64,000 nt of DNA from Cordilura impudica (lineage: Eukaryota; Arthropoda; Insecta; Diptera; Scathophagidae), in the NCBI GenBank assembly GCA_963682025.1, contig OY821518.1, forward strand, positions 218,766,868 through 218,830,867, written 5' to 3'. Below, piece by piece: positions 23,473 through 36,751 of the stretch. Every line of letters begins with the position of its first letter. Positions within the stretch are counted from its first letter, which is position 1. The translations under genes were made by a program, and so were the position numbers. The notes under the pieces are model-generated. The model worked only from the letters and a program-made list of their open reading frames with translations. It was not told the origin of the DNA and made no database searches.

Positions 23473-24259
23473 TATACCCTATACCACTATGTGGTTTGGG
23501 TATAATGACTTTGTGCTGCTGTTTGTAACAACCAAAAATATTTGACCTAGACCCATCTTTAATTATACCGATCGAATCAGAATCACTTTCTGAGTTGATT
23601 TAACAATGTCCGTCCGTCCGTCCGTCCGTCCGTCCGTCTGTGTGTCCATGTAAAGCTTGTAATCAAACTGCAGGTCGCAAATATGAATATATTTTGACGA
23701 AATTTGGTATATAAGCTTGTATCGGCCATGGGATGAACGCTATTGAAATTGGTGAGAATCGGTCCATGTTCAGACCTAGCCCCCATACAAATTACCCATA
23801 TGAAATCGACATAAATTGCCATAAGATCCAAATTGTCATATAGATCTTACTAAAATTGGGTTTGTATGCGTTCATTACATCCACTAATGAGTAGTCCAAA
23901 AATGATCCCTTTGACCCCATATAGAGCTGCTTCCCGATCTTCACTTAAATCTATTAAAAAACAAAAATATTGCACTGATTCTTCTCAAATTTTGTTTGTA
24001 CATATTTTTGCAAAATACAAGAGACTTTACCAAACATGATCAGGATCGGTCCATTTTTGGACCTAGTCCCTCTATAGATATAGCATCCGATATGAACTTT
24101 TTCATATCTGCAGCCAAAAAAAATAATAAAAATTCCACTCAAATTTGGTTTTTGCTTATTTTTAATGTCCAGTTAGTTTGGCCTAAGAGATAGGGTTTCT
24201 AAACGCATGGTATAGGGTATCGTATAGTCGGTCTAGACCGACTATAATTTTCTTACTTG
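23473..24259 (+). mobile_element. HINE / DINE-1-like element, full copy
   Basis: A near match to the copy at 14460-15238, with a longer GTCC tract (six units near 23608) and a few single-base changes. It lies between the RNase H and integrase parts of Gypsy copy 2, in a TT step with no visible duplication. Confidence 0.85.
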
Positions 24260-24619
24260 TTTTAGATATCAGTTTCCTCAGAATCGAATCTAGTTTTGCT
24301 GAGTTATCGCTGAATCTTGCATGCATATTATTATTATTATTATTATTTAGTATATTTTTGGCATGTAACTTCTTCACAATCGAATCTTGTTCCGATGCAT
24401 TATGGTCGAAACTGGTTTCGACGAATTGTCATCACGTCCAATGTGCACAATATTATCCTCAATTCTTCTATATTTTCAAGCTTGTTAATTTTTAATTTTC
24501 TTATATTTCTGACGTCACTTATGGATGTGAATTCCCATATTCGAAGTTGATCAGACCTCTGACGACTACATCTTTCCATATTCTTTTCCTCTTCGCTTCT
24601 TATTTCATTTGAATCGTTA

Positions 24620-25775
24620 TCATTGATACCTACATATATTATTTGCCTCATTATTCTTATTTTTATTTGCCTCATTTAATTCATCTTGCATGGCCCTCGC
24701 TGATACTAATACTTTCTTATCTTTTTCGTCATTATCTTGTGGTATCACTTCGTTTAGTATGTCTGAGTTAATTTCTATCCCGGAAAGTGCGTCGGCATTT
24801 GTATTCATTTTTCCTTTATTGTACACAATTGCGAAGTCATAGTCACTTAAATCTAACCTTATTCTAGTCATCTTTGATGATGGATTTTTGTGTGAAAACA
24901 GTGAAATCAATGGTCTATGATCTGTCACAACTATAAATTTTCTGCCGTATAGGTAGGGTTTGAAAAAGTTTATACTCCAATGGATTGCCAAAAGCTCATT
25001 CTCAATTACTGGTTTGTTAATGTCATGTTTCTGTAATGATTTACTGGCATATGAAATAGGTAAATCTTGTCCTATTTCACCTTGAGATAAGACTGCTCCT
25101 AATGCGTAATTAGATGCGTCTGTTGTTAAAATAAACGGTTTATCAAAATTTGGATATTGTAACACTGGTGGGTTAATTAATTTTTCCTTCAATTCTCCAA
25201 AAGCAATCTGGCATTTTTTCGTCCATTTGAATTTTATTGATTTCCTCAATAGTACATTCAGTTCTTTGGCTATGTCAGCAAAATTTGGTACGAATTTTCT
25301 GTAGTAATTACAGAAAGCTACAAATCGTCGTACTTCGTCCGCGTTCTTTGGAATTGGGTAATTTTTTATAACATCATATTTTGATGGGTCTGTCTTTACA
25401 CCGTCTTTTGTTATTAAATGTCCTAGGTAAATTACTTTTGGCCTTGGAAAATTACATTTTTTTGGATTCAGTTTCAAGTTGTATTTGATAATGCTTTTGA
25501 AAGCTATTAGAAGAAATTTTTAGTCCGAATGGTAGTCTTTTAAATTGAAAATGTTCGTGTGGAGTGGAAAAATCAGTTAATGGTATAGAGTCTTTGTTTA
25601 ATTCAATTTGATGAAAGGAACTAGTCATATCGAGTGTAGAAAACCATTTTGCTCTGCCTAATTTGTCCAAAATGTCTACTAATCTAGTTAGTGGGATATT
25701 GTCATTGATAATCTTGTCATTGAGTTTTCTAAAATCTACAACAAGTCTCCATTTTTTTTTTATTATCCACTCCAA
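24620..25775 (-). pseudogene. Gypsy copy 2 RT fragment and RNase H
   Basis: At 25775-25452 is RT with KKKWRLVVDFRKLN and the catalytic motif A (STLDMTSSFHQ), ending after LKISSNSFQ. At 25477-24620, in another frame, the protein resumes at LKLNPKKC, then RNase H (TTDASNYALGAVLSQG, VVTDHRPLISL) and NADAL. About 65 codons between the two, with the YxDD motif C, are deleted near 25490-25505, so the RT is dead. Downstream 24260-24620 is the linker before integrase. Confidence 0.85.
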
Positions 25776-28700
25776 TATTTTATAAAATGTTTATATTCAG
25801 TAGCATGTCACGCCCTTAGTTCCGACATTTTTTCTATTATATGGCGATAATATTTTTAGAATCGACGAAAACAAATATTTTGGTTTTGGCCAACGAATTC
25901 TATTCGCAAGACACAGTTCGGCATATACGTTAAAACGATGGGGATTTAATTGAAAGAACGGTTTTTTTTAGCTATGGCTGAATTTATGTTGACTTTTCAG
26001 TAGGGGGAGAGGGAGCAAAATAGTATCAGGACTGACGTTTTTGCCACGACACGACTTATTTATTTATCTCTACTGAACTAAATGTGAACTAGTAATGTTT
26101 GAAAGCACCACAATTTTGAAACTCTTACAAGCAAGTTTAAAGTTTTAGGTTTTTCCAGTATGTTTTTGTTTCACAATTTCACTTTTCATAAAGCTCACAT
26201 TGATATCATTCTTAAGATCTTATTTATTTTCTCTGCAATCGTTTTGCATTCGATGATGAGGCAGTTTCGAGTTTTTACCCATTAGCCAATTTTGTTGAAG
26301 AGATTTAAAATTTACTTGAATTAATATATAGTCCCTATGAATCTTATATGATACACGAAGGCCAAGGTGAATAGCGCGATATATCATATGGTCGTGCTAT
26401 GTATGTTTACGTAAATTAATCGAATCTGGGCCAAAGCTATCTTCTCCACCTAAAAGTGCACACTGATCCAGTTCAATGATGAGAGCTGCATAAAGCTAAA
26501 TGCTTCTAAAATGATCTCATGCCGTATTATCTGTAAGTATCGAGTTGTGGGTATCTATAATATTAATAGGCAAGGCGATTTCTTGTGACCGATGTAAGTT
26601 TCACAGTTTTAACCCGATTTTGACAAAAAAATTTATCATTTGAAAGGTATTTCTTTTTAGCTGTTACCCAGATTTACAGATTTTCATCGTCTGGAATATT
26701 TTTTTGGAGTTGTGATCGTTTAAAGTTGCTACTACCACATACATAAAATTATACAATGCTATGTGTGCATTTATTAAATTTGTTAATGTGTTGTGTTGAG
26801 TTTGTTTTCTTCACTTAAAATTAAAAAATAAAATTTCCTAGAATTTGTACTCGAATTTCGAGTACTGGAATCTCTTAGTATTCATTAATTGGCATATCCA
26901 GCTCGTATATCCTGACAGATGCCAATTAAAGCAATTTCCTCAAATATAAACTTTGGTTTTGTAATATAACTTTTTAATGTCTTTTGAGCCTTTGAGTTTT
27001 ACGATGCTTTTATTTTTCATAGTAAACCATTATGACAAACTTTCTTGAAGGTTTAGAAAGTATCTACAAAAAACGCCTAAGCAGTATTTTAGCTTAAAAC
27101 TAATCCGCTGAAGTCAGAAACGACCTGATCATATAGCATGAACTAAACACAATATTAAATTTAAGTCAAAATATTTTATAGGAAAAAATTATTTAGAAAT
27201 TTACGTCCTGTTTACATAATATGAGTAATAGGCAAGACAGTAGGCATTGTTAAGAAAAATTGTGGAATTAAACATATAAATAATTTTTTGTTACAAGGAA
27301 TTGGCTTTTCCTTTCGTCTCGTTTATCATTCGCACATAAAAGCACTCCATTGCGTGTCATTCGTGTTAGGTAAAAACATGGTCATTACGAACTTATAAGT
27401 AATTATTGGCTCATCACAAGTTTCTAAGACAGTGTTTATTGCCGATTTCTCGCCCTGTATTTTATATACCCTTACGTAAAGTTTTAACAATCTTCTTTTC
27501 CTCTAGAGTAAATATTTTTTATTTACATAAAGATTTTTGGTTAATTTTTTATTATTCAAAAGGAAACCTCCAATTATCCTATATATTAATTCGACTATCT
27601 CAAACAATTGCTTTCCAACACTGTGTTTTATATTTACGACATGATCTCACTAAAGGGGGGACATCAGATTCGCGGCAGAGAAAAAGACCTTTTTTCAAAA
27701 ATTCATAACTCAGTTAAAAACAAACATTTTCCCAAAAAATTCAAAAAAATATATTTTTCACTCCAACATGGTTTTATAGAGCTCCAAACTGGCGGCAGAG
27801 AAAAAAACGGGGCCTCGTGGTTGCACCGCTGGGAGTCGCAAATATTTTCCGATCTGGAAAAAAAATAACTTTTTTAAATCTTAACAAAATTGGTACTCGT
27901 ATGACATGAATTTTTTTAAATTTTTTTTTTAATTTTTGGTGATGTTCCAAATTTAAAAGTGTGTTTTTTCGAAAAAAAAAAAAAAAAAAATATTGACTTC
28001 AAAAAGCCATGCCTGCTTCGTACTGTATGACTTTCCACTATATGAGGTATAAGTATGGCTTTTTTTTTCAAGAAATTCAAAAACACAAAAAAAAAACCCA
28101 CCCTTCAAATAGGTACAAAATAACGATCACCAAATCACAGGTAGCAAGTAAAAGAAGTACGTAGGTAGTGCGAAATTTAAAAATGCGCTCTCACTAATCC
28201 GGCTGTAACTTTTGAACCCGTAGGATTTTTCCATGGAATTTTTTTTCGTAGAATCTTAAGAATATTTACTAAAAAACGTTATTAAAAAAAAAGTCGATTT
28301 CAAAAAACGCCCAATGTCATGTCCCCATTAAGCATGTGGTTGTGTAGTACTATTCGGACGACACCTGAGCTTCGCTAAATTCAGTACTAAAAAAACAATA
28401 TTATTCCCTTTTCATTTTGTTGTCATTGCTGATGATGAATCTTTGTTTTTGTTTATTTAAAATAAACGTTTATTTTTAGTGCTTGCTCTTATTCGCTTGT
28501 TTGGGTCAAACATAAGAAAAACGAAAAAACCATTAAATGCTTAGAGACGCAAAAAGAACAACAAGACGACCAAATGGGGAAAAAAAATATATAGAAAATT
28601 TTCAGATGCGTGTTTAATGGCACTTAACAAAAAAAGATACTCAGTCCGAGTATACCTGAAAGAGGAAACGGATAAACAGATTTTTTAAGTTGGTTATATA

Positions 28701-30243
28701 TTTTTTTCGAATGTTATGTTAAATATGTCAAGTTTGTCAAGTGTGTGAAATTGTTAAAATATCTGTAAAAATATAAAATTACATTTAACCTTACAAATTT
28801 TATTTAACCAACCTTGAAGGTTTGGAAATTAACCACAAGACATTGTAAAACAACTTCGAGAACGACAACGTGTTTTAAGGTTCAAAAGCTTTTTAAGATT
28901 TGCAGAAAATAAAAAAAAAATAAGAAAAAAGGTAACTATATATAGTATGGACGCAGAAAATATATTTTAAGCATAAAAATAAAATAAAAGACTAAATATA
29001 TATAAAGTCAACGATCTAAACTTTAAAACTATTGACTGAGTTTGAAATTGTTCAAACTCCACATAACTCATAGAATCAATGGAATTTCCTAATATTTCAC
29101 AATACGTTGTGTGCAACTTTTCACATTTATCAATGCCCCATTACAAAGTGTCATATCTCACTTGAATCGGTAATTGTTAATATTCAAATCAAATTTTTGT
29201 AATAATAAAAATGAATTAATGATGTAATTCTCTATCATTAGACCAATTTGGCAATAAAATTTTCATAAACCAGGAAGTCGAGTTAATCGAATTATTGAGA
29301 CGAACTGGTTATAAATTTATTGGGTGATCTTGATTGCTTCTTAACTTTCAGGGAGTTACATTTTGTATTCGTTACAATGTATTCAAATATTTATTCACAC
29401 GGAATAAAAGTAATCAATCGAATTATTTTAAGTTTGAGCAACTGTATTTCCTACTATTTCAACAGAAATTTTATAACAGAATGGTAATCGAAATCAACTC
29501 GAAATTTGGTTACCTACCGCATCGCAATTCGGTTGGCAATAATTTCCTAGCCGATATATGTCTATCTTTTTATGTGTCCTCATGCCACAATGCAGCAATT
29601 GGTATTAAATGAAAGGGAGTAGCACATTTTTCAGTTTTTGTTTTTCGATCCCTTCCAAAATGGTTCCATCAGTAGCCTTTGAAATTTCTCAAAAAGTAAT
29701 TCGAAAACTATTTTTTTCATTACACTGAGAAAACTTTAAATTCTGAAAAACTAATAAAGCTTTTAAATGACATTATTGTCATTCATCTGTTAATATATGA
29801 TAAAATAAATATATACATATAATTATTAAAATTCTGTTCTTTCATTTCTAATGAATGGTATAGGATGAGTATAAATATTTAAATAAATAAATTTTATAAT
29901 TTTTTTTTTTTTTGGAAAATATAGTGTAGCCCCTTAAAATTTTAAAGTATTTTTAAAAGAAATCAAGATGACGAAATGAAAAACTATAAACCCAAATTTA
30001 CTGCATTGGGTCTTTAGCCTCAGACGTATATCATCAGTTGCACCTACAATGAATTTCTCTTTATTTTTGATGATTTTCTACCTGGAGCAATCGAGCTTAT
30101 ATAATAAGCTAGTATGTAGTGGGATTTTCTATTAATTTTATGTACATGAAAGAATTTTGTTTACTTAGTTCTTAATTCACAAACACAATTATTCTTAATC
30201 CTTTGCTCCAAAGTGATAGTGTGTCGTAGTAGAAATTATTAAT
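25776..30243. other. 4.5 kb AT-rich DNA without a recognised gene
   Basis: No frame here matches a family I know. It holds several A- and T-runs, a frame of 100 codons at 27406-27708 with no recognisable feature, and a short segment (26825-26873) repeated in reverse at 37869-37916. GGGGACAT motifs at 27656 and, inverted, 28320 might be ends of a small element, but the match is too short to call. Confidence 0.5.
26825..26873 (+). repeat. 49-bp dispersed repeat with palindromic core, copy 1
   Basis: It contains TTCCTAGAATTTG followed by CTCGAATTTCGAG. It matches the reverse complement of 37869-37916 with about five differences. It may be a scrap or end of an unnamed element. Confidence 0.5.
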
Positions 30244-31022
30244 TATACCCTATACCACTATGTGGTTTGGGTATAATGACTTTGTGCTGCTGTTTGTAAC
30301 AACCAAAAATATTTGACCTAGACCCATCTTTAATTATACCGATAGAATCAGAATCACTTTCTGAGTTGATTTAACAATGTCTGTCCGTCCGTCCGTCCGT
30401 CTGTGTGTCCATGTAAAGCTTGTAATCAAACTGCAGGTCGCAAATATGAATATATTTTGACGAAATTTGGTATATGAGCTTTTATCGGCTATGGGATGAA
30501 CGCTATTGAAATTGGTGAGAATCGGTCAATGTTCAGACCTAGCCCCCATACAAATTACCCATATGAAATCGACATAAATTGCCATACGATCCAAATTGTC
30601 ATATAGATCTTACTCAAATTGGGTTTGTATGCGTTCATTACATCCACTAATGAGTTGTCCAAAAATGCTCCCTTTGACCCCATATAGAGCTGCTTCCCGA
30701 TCTTCACTTAAATCTATTAAAAAACAAAAATATTGCACTGATTCTTCTCAAATTCTGTTTGTACATATTTTTGCAAAATACCAGAGACTTTACCAAACAT
30801 GATCAGGATCGGTCAATTTTTGGACCTAGTCCCTTTATAGATATAGCATCCGATATGAACTTTTTCATATCTGCAGCCAAAAAAATTAATAAAAATCCCA
30901 CTCAAATTTGGTTTTTGCTTATTTTCAATGTCCAGTTAGTTGGGCCTAAGAGATAGGGTTTCTAAACGCATGGTATAGGGTATCGTATAGTCGGTCTAGA
31001 CCGACTATAATTTTCTTACTTG
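30244..31022 (+). mobile_element. HINE / DINE-1-like element, full copy
   Basis: It has intact start (TATACCCTATACCA), GTCC tract (~30382), inverted repeat and 24-bp palindrome, and the CTTACTTG end. It differs from the 14460/23473/33204 group at more sites (for example GAGTTGTCC instead of GAGTAGTCC), so it is a somewhat older copy. Confidence 0.85.
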
Positions 31023-32902
31023 TTTTTATATATATTTAATTTCAAGTTACATCTTTGTTTTTTTTAATTTAATAAAACCAGGTTTTAAGATTGTGCTACA
31101 AAATTTATTTTGAACGTTTCATTTCATCTTCTCTTAACAAAACACGTTTTGTGTTAAAAAAAAACTTTATTGGCTTTCACATGATTTCACTAGATGAACT
31201 GCTGAAACGTGTTATACAAAGTGCGGAAAGAGGTAACAATATTATTTTTTTCTATTTTTCATTAAGTTTATAAATTGTAAAATTTTATTATTTAATACTA
31301 ATAATTTAGTTATTTCAAAGAGATATGCAGGTTTTCTTAATGTATCGTCAAACTGCCTGTTACTTAACCATACATAAATTTATTGGACTGATAAACTGCC
31401 ATTTAACAATTTTGGTTTTCTCAATGTACCGACAAAAACATTATTTTCAGTTGGCAATGCCTCTCAAAATACGTATGAAAGTTGGGAGAATAATTTATCT
31501 GTACGATAAATAAATAACTGGCTTTGCGACAAAATAGAAGCAAACCAGACATTGAGAAACCCAAATTTCTTTCTCGTTGGGCTAAAAGATAATCGCCTAT
31601 TGAGAAAACGGGCAATAGAGTTTTTATATTTTTTCATTGTTCATTTAAAATTTGACTTTGTTATTTTATTAAGTTATTAATATATATTATTAATATATAT
31701 ATTACGGATAAATCCTTAGCTTTAACTTACCGGCTTAATAAAATCTTAGTTTGACAAATTTAGGCGTTTACTATTCAAACTTTCTTTTTTTAAATGCTTT
31801 TCCCGCTTAAAACAACCGTTAGTGTTAACAGACAAGTCGTTACTTAACATGTCTACAAAATGTTTGCTACAGATTGATGTATAACTTTTAATACCAATTT
31901 TTCTTTTTTTATATATTCACAAATCTCCCTTTTTATATGAGCATTACGACACGAAATTTGTTATTAAAAGAGATATTACCATAAAGAGAACTTTTAGTTT
32001 TAGTATTTTTAATAAAAATGCAATGTAAGTAATTTTCAAAGAGCCAAACCATTTCCATAACATTTTAAATTATTACAGTAATTTAAGATTTTTTCACGAC
32101 ATCACATTAGCAATAACAATTGTAGATACTCTTGAATATGATCTCGTCCTCTTCTTTGAATTTTGGCAAATTGCTTGCATGGATTTGTATGAGAGATGAT
32201 TCCAATTATCACGTTATTGAGTGATATAATATAAAGTTTATTTTGGGGTGTAATGAATTCATTTTGACAGCATGCTAGAATATAAACAAAGTGGAATGAA
32301 GATAATTATGAACATTTTTCTTAACACTACCGGTATTTTGCAAATCTATCGAAAAATGTCAGAACGAAGAAAAAATTAATCTACTATAAAACGTCAGAAT
32401 TAATTTAACTGGTTTTACGATATATGCCACAGCATAAAAAATTTATATATTTCATGCTATTTCATCACAAATCACTATTAGTTCCTTTAGATAATTTTTC
32501 TTGCTGAAGTTCGACTTTAATTTAAATTTTTTTTTTTTTTGAATTTTCAATTTAATTTTAGCTTTTTCATTGTAAAATGTTATGCCTTTTTTCACTATTT
32601 ACTTTAAATGACAATTGTTGTCAATTGTATGAAAACTTAGCGTAACAAATTCAGGTTAGCAAAAGTTGGGTCGATTCTGAGAGTGAGGGGTGAAAATAGA
32701 GGCTAAATTAGAAGACCCGTATCGCGGCGTTTGTTTATGTTAGTTCGAATTTTTTTTTAATCGACCTTCGAACTTTGTAGTCAAATGCCGATTTACAGCA
32801 TATTATTTATATGGTTTTTTGGCTATAACTCGTCGACTAATTGTAAAAGCCATATTATTGCTAGAGTTCTGTGCAAAAATTAAAATTTTAAAAAAAATTA
32901 AT
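31023..32902. other. unassigned AT-rich DNA
   Basis: No gene, paired repeat or transposon end was recognised. The last ~250 bp may be part of the CACTA-like relic at 32903-33151. Confidence 0.4.
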
Positions 32903-33151
32903 TTAGAAAATTTTTGTGGTGTTTATGAAGCAAAATGTTGGAAAAATTATTTTTTTTTTATATTTTGGACGGCCAGATGCTGTTAAGCCTGTAATCAATG
33001 AAACTATTTTGAGGTCGCAGCAAATGCGCCACTGGTGTTCGTTATATTTGACTACTTCCAGAATGTGTTTCAAATTAACGAAATTTTCACTAGTGTCAGT
33101 GCTATATGCAATCGGAACAGAAGGCATTCTATTTGTCTTATATTGGTTCAA
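32903..33151 (-). pseudogene. CACTA-like transposase fragment
   Basis: A minus-strand frame carries MPSVPIAYSTDTSENF, then HQWRICCDLKIVSLITGL. This lines up with the start of the transposase fragment at 17612 (HDWKVCADLKVIGILCGL) and extends further toward the N-terminus. It stops before the CxxC motif. The sequence is well diverged from the 17612 copy, so this is a separate family member, reduced to about 80 codons. A HINE begins 53 bp to the right. Confidence 0.6.
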
Positions 33152-33203
33152 GATAGAGAAGTTTCAATGAAAAACTCGTATGTTTTTGCTTTAGTTAAAT
33201 TTT

Positions 33204-33990
33204 TATACCCTATACCACTATGTGGTTTGGGTATAATGACTTTGTGCTGCTGTTTGTAACAACCAAAAATATTTGACCTAGACCCATCTTTAATTATACC
33301 GATCGAATCAGAATCACTTTCTGAGTTGATTTAACAATGTCCGTCCGTCCGTCCGTCCGTCCGTCCGTCTGTGTGTCCATGTAAAGCTTGTAATCAAACT
33401 GCAGGTCGCAAATATGAATATATTTTGACGAAATTTGGTATATAAGCTTGTATCGGCCATGGGATGAACGCTATTGAAATTGGTGAGAATCGGTCCATGT
33501 TCAGACCTAGCCCCCATACAAATTACCCATATGAAATCGACATAAATTGCCATAAGATCCAAATTGTCATATAGATCTTACTCAAATTGGGTTTGTATGC
33601 GTTCATTACATCCACTAATGAGTAGTCCAAAAATGATCCCTTTGACCCCATATAGAGCTTCTTCCCGATCTTCACTTAAATCTATTAAAAAACAAAAATA
33701 TTGCACTGATTCTTCTCAAATTTTGTTTGTACATATTTTTGCAAAATACAAGAGACTTTACCAAACATGATCAGGATCGGTCCATTTTTGGACCTAGTCC
33801 CTCTATATATATAGCATCCGATATGAACTTTTTCATATCTGCAGCCAAAAAAAATAATAAAAATCCCACTCAAATTTGGTTTTTGCTTATTTTCAATGTC
33901 CAGTTAGTTGGGCCTAAGAGATAGGGTTTCTAAACGCATGGTATAGGGTATCGTATAGTCGGTCTAGACCGACTATAATTTTCTTACTTG
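33204..33990 (+). mobile_element. HINE / DINE-1-like element, full copy
   Basis: Almost the same as the copies at 14460 and 23473, with a six-unit GTCC tract (~33340), intact 13-bp inverted repeat, palindrome and CTTACTTG end. It belongs to the youngest-looking subgroup in the window. Confidence 0.85.
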
Positions 33991-34159
33991 TTTTTTATTG
34001 TCTTTAAATATTTTTATATCAATTTGTATGGTAAATTTATGAAATATAACAATTGTTATTGTAAATTTACAAAATATATAAATTTTTAAATCGAGAAAAT
34101 TTTTTAACTATATAAAAAAAGTGTAACTTATTGTTAGTGTAATGAAAGAGTACTTTAAA

Positions 34160-36218
34160 TTAACCAATTTTAGTAAAAATTTCTTCTAAATAGCCTTGAT
34201 TTTCATCTTCTAGCAGTTGTTTAGCTTCTTCGTCTAATTCAATAGAGGTAGTTTTCCATTTTTAACGAATGTTGTACATATATGGATCTGAAGCGCACAA
34301 CAAAATAGTGATAAGCTCTTCATTAGTACAACATCTGGACATTTTCCTTGTGTTGTGCTCGCGAAAGAATCTGTAGTCTTTGTTCCTTTTTTCTTGCGCT
34401 TCTTCAGATAGGTATCCTATTGGTAGCATATTGTTTTGAATTATTTGTTCCCCATGGTACAAAATTTTATGAACTGTGGATGGCATATTATCTCCAAGAG
34501 TATTTTTCATTATAAAGTATAGCTGTTTTGTTGGCGTACTCTCCAAATTTTTTTGCATTTATCTTTCTGCTGCATGCTAGAACTTGTAATATGATTTTGA
34601 ATCGTCTTATTAATTCATGATCTACACCTGTGATAGATGCTGCAGTTTCCGGATCGGAAAAAAATCTCCTTGCAGTATTTCCATCATTTGTGTTTCCTTC
34701 CCCTTGTTTTGGTTGGTCGATTACGAGGCCTAGCTGTAGATATTTTTGTTGACTTTGTTTTTTGCTTTCTTTTTTCTTCATTTTCTTTCTCACTGTTTCG
34801 CCTAACGGACCAAATTTCAAATCATAACCCAAGTTAAGAATAAAACGTATTCTAGCATGAATAGGGGACATTCCAAATTCGTTGGCTTCCTTAAAACTAT
34901 CGTCTTCTGGTGGGGGTTGGCTTAATTGACTTGATGTCTTTTGGCATATAATGCAGCTTGACGTTGACTTTGTTCCAGTTAAAGGTTGTGCAACTTTTCC
35001 ATCAATCATTGTGAGACACATTTTAAAATGTACTTCAGTGTCTTGGTCATCAAATTTAAATATTACTGCTTGAAGTTCCTTAATTTGATCTTTTATTTTT
35101 TGAACTTCTTCAGTTATGACATCTTTGGTTTCCTTATTGAATGCAAATTTTATTGGTCTGCAATAATTTGTTGAAGAAGGAATTTCATTTTTCCATATAT
35201 CAATTTCTGTTGCTCTACTAGCTGACGGCTCTAAGACGCTATACCTTTTTGTCAAGCGCAATGGAACGAATGATACCATAAATAAATTAGCATCTGATAC
35301 ATTTTCGGCATTAAATTGCTTGTATTGTTTCTGACCAGAGGATCCATCACGTCCCCATTTAGAAATTAAAGTAATGCTGCCATTACCAATTTTTTTAAAT
35401 GATCAGTATCAAGCGTATTTAGCAATCGTTCTGCAGTATGTTCAAGGAGATCTTGCAATTTTATTTCTGCTGATGTTGAAGTGACACTAATAGCAGATTG
35501 TGAAGGTAAGCATTCTTTTTTGGCAGAAACTAAATCTCGATACTCTGGAAAAATCCCACAATTCTTTTCATTGGTTCACTTCCGCAATTCCTTATATTGA
35601 TTTTTGGTCAATCTCAAATCCAAAAATAGGGCGAACGCTTCTTCCGGCGTAAATTTTTTATCTTCAATTGGTGTAGGAATGCTTTTCAAAATCCTCTTTG
35701 TGCGCCTTGGGCTCGCTTCTACTATTTTTTCAATTATTTCAATTTTATTTTGTTTTATTTTGGGTTGGTTGAATTTGATGCAAAAATGAATCCTTAATAA
35801 TTATTTGAGAAATTTCTTCATTGATATTCTCCAGCTTGCGCCTTCGAGATCTTTCACTACATCCGTCAATTGGTTTTGCTGGTCGACCCTTTTTTCCACT
35901 TTCGTTGGCAGTTGTAGATGCACTCTCAAAAATAAGTTCCTTTATTAACCAGTCTTGGTAACGTTTGTACATCTTTGCCTTGCTATGAGAGCATTCAATG
36001 TACCGTCTTTTCAAATTCGATGTAATATTAGTAATTTTTTCTTTGTTCATGTTACAATTCCTAAAGAAGTCGTTGCTCACTATGTGCAAAATTACATCGT
36101 CTACATCATTTCGTTGAAAATAAATATCTGTCGGATCTCTGTAACAGTACTTAGCCATTGCACAAATTGTAATGAATAATAATTGTGGAAACATTATTAT
36201 AAATACTCTTTCTTGCAA
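34160..36218 (-). pseudogene. Transib transposase (RAG1-like DDE), nearly full length
   Basis: From the right: an N-terminal part (36218-35745) with GRPAKPIDGCSERSRRRK; SPRRTKRILKSIPTP near 35720; AKKECLPSQ near 35510; D1 in KWGRDGSSGQKQY near 35360; FMVSFVPLRLT; D2 in MIDGK near 35010, then a CIIC zinc pair; MSPIHARIRF; GNTARRFFSDPETA near 34670; and the catalytic Glu region PIGYLSEEAQEKRNKDYRFFR near 34400. The order D, D, CxxC, GN.AR, then E in a SEEA..RNK motif followed by FR mirrors the RAG1 core (GNxAR and WASEGNESGNKLFRRFR). Defects: shift near 35745, stop near 35590, shift in an A7 run near 35390, shift near 34500, stop 34264-34262. The last codon is at 34162-34160. No TIRs could be placed. 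Confidence 0.8.
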
Positions 36219-36569
36219 TTATGTAAAATAAAATTTTTTATCTTTTGTTACCACCTTCAGAAGCAAAAAAAACCCACACCCTAACCCCTTTTAAAAGGTG
36301 AAACATACCTGCTCATATCGTAAAAGGCTATGTCGCAATAGTTTTTTTTTTTTTTACCATTTACCTGTTATTGAAATTGTTTCCCATTTAGTCAGGTATT
36401 TAAACTATAACTCTAATTCAGACTATTAATGTTTTTGAAAGATACATATGTCAATTTACCTGTAACAATTAAGCGCATTATTTCTCAACCCTTTTTTATA
36501 AGTATATAACAACTCCTGACAACTCTACCGACACGCAAAAAAAAATACACCGCGGTGCACCGGTACGAC
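36219..36569. other. unassigned DNA, perhaps 5' flank of Transib
   Basis: No frame. A palindromic ACCGCGGT lies at about 36550; it could belong to a Transib end but has no partner on the other side. Confidence 0.3.
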
Positions 36570-36587
36570 CAACTTTTGTATTCATAA

Positions 36588-36733
36588 CTCTCAGACGGAC
36601 GGATGGACATCGTTTAATCGACTCAGAAAGGGTTTTTGAGTCGATCCGTATAATAAAAGATGGATAAAGGTCCAATATTTTTGGCAGTTACAAACATCAC
36701 CTCAAACTTAATATATCCTAACCACATAGGGAA
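36588..36733 (-). mobile_element. HINE fragment (5' ~145 bp only)
   Basis: It carries GACGGACGGATGGACATCG, then TCAGAAAG and TTACAAAC, the reverse complement of the 5' part of HINE up to the GTCC tract, ending near TAACCACATAGGG. It is flanked by an 18-bp direct repeat (36570-36587 and 36734-36751). Confidence 0.65.
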
Positions 36734-36751
36734 CAACTTTTGTATTCATAA

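Larger units (their letters stand above)
21000..25775 (-). mobile_element. Gypsy-type retrotransposon, copy 2 (5'-truncated)
   Basis: It is related to copy 1 (same 412/mdg1-like pol) but a different family member. From the right: part of RT, RNase H, linker, integrase, 3' non-coding, purine tract and the start of the 3' LTR (TGTATCAGC on minus at 21519). Everything upstream of the RT fingers is gone at 25775. It is interrupted by a Tigger-like MITE (21725-22355) and a HINE (23473-24259). The left edge of the LTR is not defined because there is no second LTR to compare; ~21000 is an estimate. Confidence 0.8.

Noticed and set aside
27649..28330. Possible small transposon with GGGGACAT ends
   Set aside because: Only about 8 bp of inverted match, and the flanks do not give a clear duplication.
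36530..36570. ACCGCGGTGCACCGGT as a Transib terminus for the 34160-36218 copy
   Set aside because: No partner end was found on the left side and no CGNCG duplication could be paired.
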